A DNA stretch of 10,266 nt from Fimbriimonadaceae bacterium (lineage in GTDB: Bacteria > Armatimonadota > Fimbriimonadia > Fimbriimonadales > Fimbriimonadaceae). Location: positions 1 through 10,266 of the forward strand of contig JACMJO010000099.1 of NCBI GenBank assembly GCA_014380605.1, given 5' to 3'. Both the position numbers and the translations under genes were made by a program. Below, piece by piece: positions 8,077 to 10,266 of this stretch (the stretch's first letter is position 1; the number at the start of each line of letters is the position of its first letter). The notes beneath the pieces were generated by a model. It was not told the origin of the DNA. It did not search any database and saw only the letters and a list, made by a program, of their open reading frames with translations.

Positions 8077-8081
8077 CTCCT
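8077..8081 (-). promoter_or_regulatory. Distant Shine-Dalgarno sequence of ppdK
   Basis: On the minus strand AGGAG precedes the ppdK ATG by 14 nt. That is longer than the usual 5-9 nt, but it is the only good ribosome site in the leader and no nearer in-frame start codon exists. It supports initiation near 8062 and suggests modest translation or a compacting leader fold. Confidence 0.4.
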
Positions 8082-8160
8082 GAAAGGTATCGGATGCGCG
8101 CACGGCAGCAATGGCGGGCGTGTCCTGGAATTACGGCAAAGTTTACCCGGAGGCAACTCC

Positions 8161-8200
8161 CCACTCCCCGCCGCGGGAGAGTGGCCGGGGGTGAGGGGGC
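8161..8200 (-). repeat. GC-rich palindromic intergenic element downstream of the zinc-ribbon gene
   Basis: Read on the minus strand, this element has the form CCCTCACCCCCGGCCACTC followed by CCCGCGGCGGGGAGTGG. A 10-bp stem forms between 8161-8170 and 8174-8184 with one bulged A at 8178 and a 3-nt loop. It begins 7 nt after the stop of the minus-strand zinc-ribbon gene, so it could end that transcript, but no T tract follows. The CCCTCACCCC...CTCCC pattern is familiar from short palindromic intergenic repeats seen in many bacterial genomes; that likeness is from memory and would need a genome search. Confidence 0.55.
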
Positions 8201-8206
8201 AGGCGA

Positions 8207-8503
8207 CTATGCCTGTTGCGAAGAACCTAAAACCTGTTCTTCCGGGACTTCCTTAAACTTGTTCATCAGCGCCCAAACTAAAAACCAAACCGCCCAAGCC
8301 ACAAGTACAACAAGCTTCAGCACACGGGTATCAGAATCTCCCATGAAGGCAAAAACCAGTAGAAGAAAAGGGGAAAGATAGATATACAAGGGCAAGGAGT
8401 GCTCTGCCTCCAACAGTTGGCCGCAACTCACACACTTGTGCTTCTCCATGAACACACGCTTCAACAGCGGAATAGGTGCATTGCACTTCGGACAGCTAGG
8501 CAT
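8207..8503 (-). CDS. Small zinc-ribbon protein with two transmembrane helices
   Basis: A 98-residue protein. The N-terminus carries two cysteine pairs, CPKC at residues 4-7 and CVSC near 24-27, a treble-clef or zinc-ribbon arrangement likely to bind one zinc ion. It continues into two hydrophobic segments near residues 38-53 (PLYIYLSPFLLLVFAF) and 62-81 (VLKLVVLVAWAVWFLVWALM), then a short charged tail. The layout predicts a membrane protein with a cytoplasmic zinc ribbon; function is unknown. The ATG at 8503 is preferred: a TTG at 8515 would extend the frame by four codons but lies inside a TATAAT box at 8515-8520. The leader would be very short and lacks a ribosome site. It diverges from another small membrane-protein gene. 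Confidence 0.75.
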   Translation of the reverse strand: MPSCPKCNAPIPLLKRVFMEKHKCVSCGQLLEAEHSLPLYIYLSPFLLLVFAFMGDSDTRVLKLVVLVAWAVWFLVWALMNKFKEVPEEQVLGSSQQA

Positions 8504-8514
8504 TTCTGGATTCA

Positions 8515-8520
8515 ATTATA
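8515..8520 (-). promoter_or_regulatory. Putative -10 box of the zinc-ribbon gene
   Basis: TATAAT on the minus strand lies 11 nt before the ATG at 8503, so transcription would begin about 5 nt from the start codon and the message would be nearly leaderless. No good -35 element is seen at the expected distance. The box also argues against the alternative TTG start at 8515. Confidence 0.4.
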
Positions 8521-8545
8521 TAGCCGCTTCGATCTTCAGAGTAAC

Positions 8546-8551
8546 TATAAT
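8546..8551 (+). promoter_or_regulatory. Putative -10 box of the two-helix membrane-protein gene
   Basis: A perfect TATAAT ends 6 nt before the GTG at 8558. Transcription would begin at or next to the start codon, giving a leaderless message, which agrees with the lack of a Shine-Dalgarno sequence. No strong -35 match is visible, so the call rests on the hexamer and its spacing. Confidence 0.4.
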
Positions 8552-8557
8552 CTCGAT

Positions 8558-8785
8558 GTGACTGAGCTGACGCGAAACCAGAAAGCGATCCAGTGGTTAC
8601 TAATAATCATCCTAGTGGTGATTGTTGTTGCGTTGTCGCTATTCCTCGAGCGAATATTTGTCAGCCTCAACATGATCTCCTGGGTTGCCGATGTCCTCTC
8701 CATCTGCCTTGCCATAGGCATCGTGACGACTCCATTCACTATTTACTTGGACCGAAAGAAGAGGAACGAAGAACAGCCACCCTAA
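8558..8785 (+). CDS. Small hypothetical membrane protein with two transmembrane helices
   Basis: A 75-residue protein read from GTG at 8558 (MTELTRNQKAIQW). Two hydrophobic helices are evident, near residues 10-31 (AIQWLLIIILVVIVVALSLFL) and 39-62 (ISWVADVLSICLAIGIVTTPF), followed by a basic and acidic tail, DRKKRNEEQPP. The positive tail suggests both ends lie in the cytoplasm. The frame is open upstream to 8399, but that part lies opposite the zinc-ribbon gene and is probably non-coding. Coding status is inferred from the well-formed helices, charge pattern and the correctly spaced TATAAT; I do not recognise a family. It may act with the divergent zinc-ribbon membrane protein, but only the shared promoter region suggests this. 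Confidence 0.55.
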   Translation: MTELTRNQKAIQWLLIIILVVIVVALSLFLERIFVSLNMISWVADVLSICLAIGIVTTPFTIYLDRKKRNEEQPP

Positions 8786-8798
8786 CCCCGGCTTCGCT

Positions 8799-8823
8799 GC
8801 CTCCAGACGCTCCCTCTGGAGGC
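8799..8823 (+). terminator. Hairpin downstream of the two-helix membrane-protein gene
   Basis: A perfect 9-bp stem, GCCTCCAGA (8799-8807) with TCTGGAGGC (8815-8823), closes a 7-nt loop and starts 13 nt after the TAA at 8785. Position and stability fit a transcription terminator, but the following sequence (TAACAG) has no T tract, so it may be a transcript-end stabiliser or a repeat element. The text before it, CCCTAACCCCGGC, resembles the element at 8161-8200. Confidence 0.5.
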
Positions 8824-8844
8824 TAACAGTCAGGGCGTATATGT

Positions 8845-8915
8845 CCCGACAGCGAAGAAAGAGTTGTGGAGGCTAACACCTGACACCCCCAACAACTCGT
8901 GCCTCGCTGTTGAGG
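8845..8915 (+). repeat. Nested two-part stem with a symmetric 5 x 5 internal loop
   Basis: The outer stem pairs CGACAGCGA (8847-8855) with TCGCTGTTG (8904-8912), nine pairs with one G-U, extended by CC/GG across a bulged A at 8913. Five unpaired bases on each side (8856-8860 and 8899-8903) lead to an inner perfect 7-bp stem, GAGTTGT (8861-8867) with ACAACTC (8892-8898), closing a 24-nt loop. CCCGAC at 8845-8850 can instead pair with GTCAGGG at 8829-8835 (one bulge), so two folds compete. Whether it acts as RNA is unknown. Confidence 0.45.
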
Positions 8916-9073
8916 GATTCAAAGTTTGATGTCTCCGCACCGAGGAACAACCTGTGGAGTTAAGACCTGACAACCGCCACAACACGGGCTTCCCTTTTGT
9001 GGGTCAAAAAATCTAAAATACTCCTGCCTTCTTAGTGCAATGAAGATGGAGGCAGTGAGTTCGTTTACTTGGT

Positions 9074-9079
9074 GAGGTG
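9074..9079 (+). promoter_or_regulatory. Ribosome binding site fixing the start at 9083
   Basis: GAGG at 9074-9077 within GTGAGGTG lies 5 nt before the ATG at 9083, the best Shine-Dalgarno spacing in the window. An in-frame GTG at 9077 overlaps this site and is therefore unlikely to be the start. Confidence 0.6.
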
Positions 9080-9082
9080 CAT

Positions 9083-9460
9083 ATGGCATACATAGATCAT
9101 TTTCGGGCGACAGATGAGGATGTTGATGGAGAAACGCATAACGGCGTGGCATTTAAGATTGCGACCAACATTGTTTACAAAGCCACTGTCATCGACTGGA
9201 CAACCTCATTTAGAAGCGTAGGCTTGGCGTTCGGTGAAAAAGTGATCATTACCCAGTCAATGGAATATGAGCGCGAGTTTCAATTCACTACTCCAGGTGC
9301 GCAGCACATCATCGATACGGACAAGGAGGAATGGTTCATGTTTGGGTATGAGGGCTGTAAACCATCACCTAAAGTGCTCACCCCTAGCAATGACTTCGTT
9401 GAAATAACCTTCCAGGATGGACAAAACCATACAACCATCAAATTTGAGCGCGTGATTTGA
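9083..9460 (+). CDS. Hypothetical soluble protein
   Basis: A 125-residue protein beginning MAYIDHFRATDED. I do not recognise a family. It has no signal peptide, no membrane segment and a single Cys (near residue 92). The sequence alternates hydrophobic and polar residues (VAFKIATNIVYKATVIDW, VEITFQDGQNHTTIKFERV) in a way that predicts mostly beta strands, perhaps a small barrel or sandwich. The coding sequence looks lower in GC than pyruvate phosphate dikinase by eye, and it sits between a repeat-bearing segment and a hairpin pair, which would fit a gene acquired on its own. A strong ribosome site supports the start and a perfect hairpin follows the TGA directly, so it is probably a real monocistronic gene. 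Function unknown. Confidence 0.7.
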   Translation: MAYIDHFRATDEDVDGETHNGVAFKIATNIVYKATVIDWTTSFRSVGLAFGEKVIITQSMEYEREFQFTTPGAQHIIDTDKEEWFMFGYEGCKPSPKVLTPSNDFVEITFQDGQNHTTIKFERVI

Positions 9461-9461
9461 T

Positions 9462-9484
9462 CCCCAACTCGCCCCGAGTTGGGG
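9462..9484 (+). terminator. Perfect GC-rich hairpin directly after the stop codon
   Basis: CCCCAACTCG (9462-9471) pairs perfectly with CGAGTTGGGG (9475-9484) around a 3-nt CCC loop, starting 2 nt after the TGA at 9458-9460. Stability and position fit a terminator, but the downstream sequence GTAGGAAC is not T-rich, so it is not a canonical intrinsic terminator. Confidence 0.6.
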
Positions 9485-9516
9485 GTAGGAACTCCGCCTC
9501 CAAACCTGCACCTCGC

Positions 9517-9531
9517 GACACGGGGCGTGTC
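9517..9531 (+). repeat. Second short hairpin of the pair
   Basis: GACACG (9517-9522) pairs with CGTGTC (9526-9531) around a GGG loop, 32 nt after the hairpin at 9462-9484. Like that hairpin it has a 3-nt homopolymer loop and is flanked by G or C runs. It lies 50 bp before the next start codon, so it would be in the leader if transcription reads through. Confidence 0.45.
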
Positions 9532-9580
9532 GGGGGAGCAAAAGGACTACGCCGTCTTCAAACCCCATGAATAATCAATC

Positions 9581-10177
9581 ATGGACAAGCCGCAGCCTCT
9601 TCTCCGCCAGTTGCACCCGTGCGGCCCTAATTGCGAGCTCCTGAACCAGGTTGGTAAGGACCTTGCGAACCTTCGCGAGCTTGTTCCCAAGTTGGATGCA
9701 CTTCACAAAGAAGACCCTGAGAATGCCCTTTGGCAGAGGCGTCATGCGGAAGCGGCTTCCATGCTGGTGGACTATGAGGTCCGTTATGCGTCGATGGTCA
9801 AGGTTCGGGAGAAGGCTCTCAAGATTTTCCGGCGGCTTCGCCCGACGTTAGGCGCGGAGAACATCCGCAAGGAAAGGCAAGCCACCCAGCAACGCCCTTT
9901 CAAGCCAGAGTTGGAGGACCGCTTTCAGTCTCTGATCGACGAGCTTGAGGATTTGGTGTTCGAGTTTGCGGTTACGGAAGGCGACGAAGAAACAAAACGC
10001 GCCGAGCTTCTAACCCTGGTGGATTCCCTTTCCACACAGATCCAAATGGTTGCGACCGATCTCGGGCTGGACAGAGGCAGCGCCGCTATTCGAGAAGCCG
10101 CTCTTCAGATGGCGAAAACTCTTGAGGAAGCTCAAACCACGGTTGAAGAATCGAAGGCTAGTCCGTCCAAAACCTAA
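9581..10177 (+). CDS. Hypothetical alpha-helical, coiled-coil-like protein
   Basis: A 198-residue protein beginning MDKPQPLLRQ, unrecognised. A short N-terminal segment has CGPNC at residues 14-18 (a CxxxC pair that could bind metal or form a disulfide). Most of the rest is rich in Leu, Glu, Lys and Ala with heptad-like spacing, near residues 20-85 (LLNQVGKDLANLRELV, KVREKALKIFRRL) and 110-190 (FQSLIDELEDLVFEFAV, LLTLVDSLSTQIQMVATDL, AALQMAKTLEEAQTTVEE), separated by a proline-containing linker. There is no signal peptide or membrane segment, so a cytoplasmic helical bundle or coiled coil is predicted. The ATG at 9581 is the first in frame; an ATG at 9567 belongs to another frame and stops quickly. 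No clear ribosome site is seen. Codon use, rich in G or C at third positions, looks native. Confidence 0.75.
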   Translation: MDKPQPLLRQLHPCGPNCELLNQVGKDLANLRELVPKLDALHKEDPENALWQRRHAEAASMLVDYEVRYASMVKVREKALKIFRRLRPTLGAENIRKERQATQQRPFKPELEDRFQSLIDELEDLVFEFAVTEGDEETKRAELLTLVDSLSTQIQMVATDLGLDRGSAAIREAALQMAKTLEEAQTTVEESKASPSKT

Positions 10178-10197
10178 CTCAATGGCTTGGCGTCGCG

Positions 10198-10217
10198 GCT
10201 ACGGCTCTCAGCCGAGC
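10198..10217. terminator. Short hairpin between convergent genes
   Basis: CGGCT (10202-10206) pairs with AGCCG (10210-10214) around CTC, extended by GCT/AGC across a bulged A, giving 8 pairs. It overlaps the stop codon of the minus-strand gene at the right edge and lies 20 nt after the plus-strand TAA. There is no T tract; a weak two-way stop signal is possible. Confidence 0.25.
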
Positions 10218-10266
10218 TTCTCCTTCAGCTTCTTGCCCAACTCGATCTCTTCCCCGCTTCCCCGAA
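10208..10266 (-). CDS. C-terminal end of an unidentified protein (5' part off the right edge)
   Basis: On the minus strand an open frame enters from the right edge and ends at TGA (10208-10210). The visible residues are RGSGEEIELGKKLKEKLG. The charged, amphipathic-helix-like tail with codons such as AAG, CTG and CTC matches codon use of neighbouring genes and looks like a real protein end. It would be convergent with the coiled-coil gene, 30 bp away. Nineteen residues are too few to assign a family. Confidence 0.4.
   Translation of the reverse strand, partial: RGSGEEIELGKKLKEKLG

Larger units (their letters stand above)
8786..9082. other. Structured non-coding region with imperfect repeats
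   Basis: This 297-bp segment holds no credible gene on either strand. It opens with a terminator-like hairpin (8799-8823) and continues with a perfect 12-bp direct repeat, TGGAGGCTAACA, at 8817-8828 and 8867-8878, 50 bp apart. A weaker third copy, TGGAGTTAAGA, lies at 8955-8965. Copies two and three are followed by related text (ACCTGACACC and ACCTGACAACC, then CAACAAC and CACAAC). A long nested stem occupies 8845-8916. The last 80 bp become AT-rich and probably hold the promoter of the next gene, although no well-spaced -35/-10 pair was found. Confidence 0.55.

Noticed and set aside
6740..8083. A 447-codon open frame on the plus strand
   Set aside because: It is antisense to pyruvate phosphate dikinase and reflects that gene's codon pattern; no recognisable domain.
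8063..8164. N-terminal extension of pyruvate phosphate dikinase
   Set aside because: The family start aligns at 8062, and the ribosome site lies inside the extension.
8399..8557. Upstream extension of the two-helix membrane protein
   Set aside because: It is antisense to the zinc-ribbon coding region, and the TATAAT at 8546 would lie inside the gene.
8919..9152. A 77-codon open frame on the minus strand
   Set aside because: It crosses the repeat region and the start of the 9083 gene and shows no coding character.

Overview
The window looks like a stretch of chromosome from a free-living, moderately GC-rich bacterium. The set of a DUF1800 protein, a secreted clan GH-A-like protein, a CxxCH/alpha-alpha-toroid/ankyrin fusion, class I DAHP synthase and pyruvate phosphate dikinase would fit Armatimonadota (Fimbriimonadia-like), and also Planctomycetota, Acidobacteriota or Verrucomicrobiota. 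The assignment is an inference from gene families and style, not a marker-gene result. There is no tRNA, rRNA, transposase, phage gene or CRISPR array.

Layout, left to right. A DUF1800 protein on the minus strand runs off the left edge (1-1120). Divergent from it is an exported TIM-barrel glycosidase-like protein (1208-2281). That gene meets a minus-strand DAHP synthase (2278-3318) tail to tail, and the two share a CTAG that carries both stop codons. Divergent from the synthase is a 616-residue exported protein with a single CxxCH heme motif, a squalene-cyclase-like toroid and about eight ankyrin repeats (3419-5269). A repeat-rich convergent intergenic segment (5270-5341) separates it from pyruvate phosphate dikinase on the minus strand (5342-8062). 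The first seven genes or fragments alternate direction or stand alone, so almost every gene appears to be its own transcription unit.

The right quarter (8100-10266) is more accessory in character. A small zinc-ribbon membrane protein (minus, 8207-8503) and a small two-helix membrane protein (plus, 8558-8785) diverge from a 54-bp gap that holds two TATAAT boxes. A structured, repeat-bearing non-coding segment follows (8786-9082), then an unrecognised soluble protein (9083-9460), a GC-rich hairpin pair, an alpha-helical coiled-coil-like protein (9581-10177) and the C-terminal tail of another minus-strand gene (10208-10266). GC-rich hairpins without T tracts lie just after several stop codons and appear to belong to a loosely related family.

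Functionally, DAHP synthase and pyruvate phosphate dikinase both act on phosphoenolpyruvate, but they are not co-transcribed. The DUF1800 protein, the glycosidase-like protein and the toroid/ankyrin protein are all predicted to act outside the cytoplasm or at the envelope. I found no clear defence, secretion or mobile system. The features most worth following up are the heme/toroid/ankyrin fusion, the divergent mini-membrane-protein pair, and the nested-stem intergenic region at 8786-9000.
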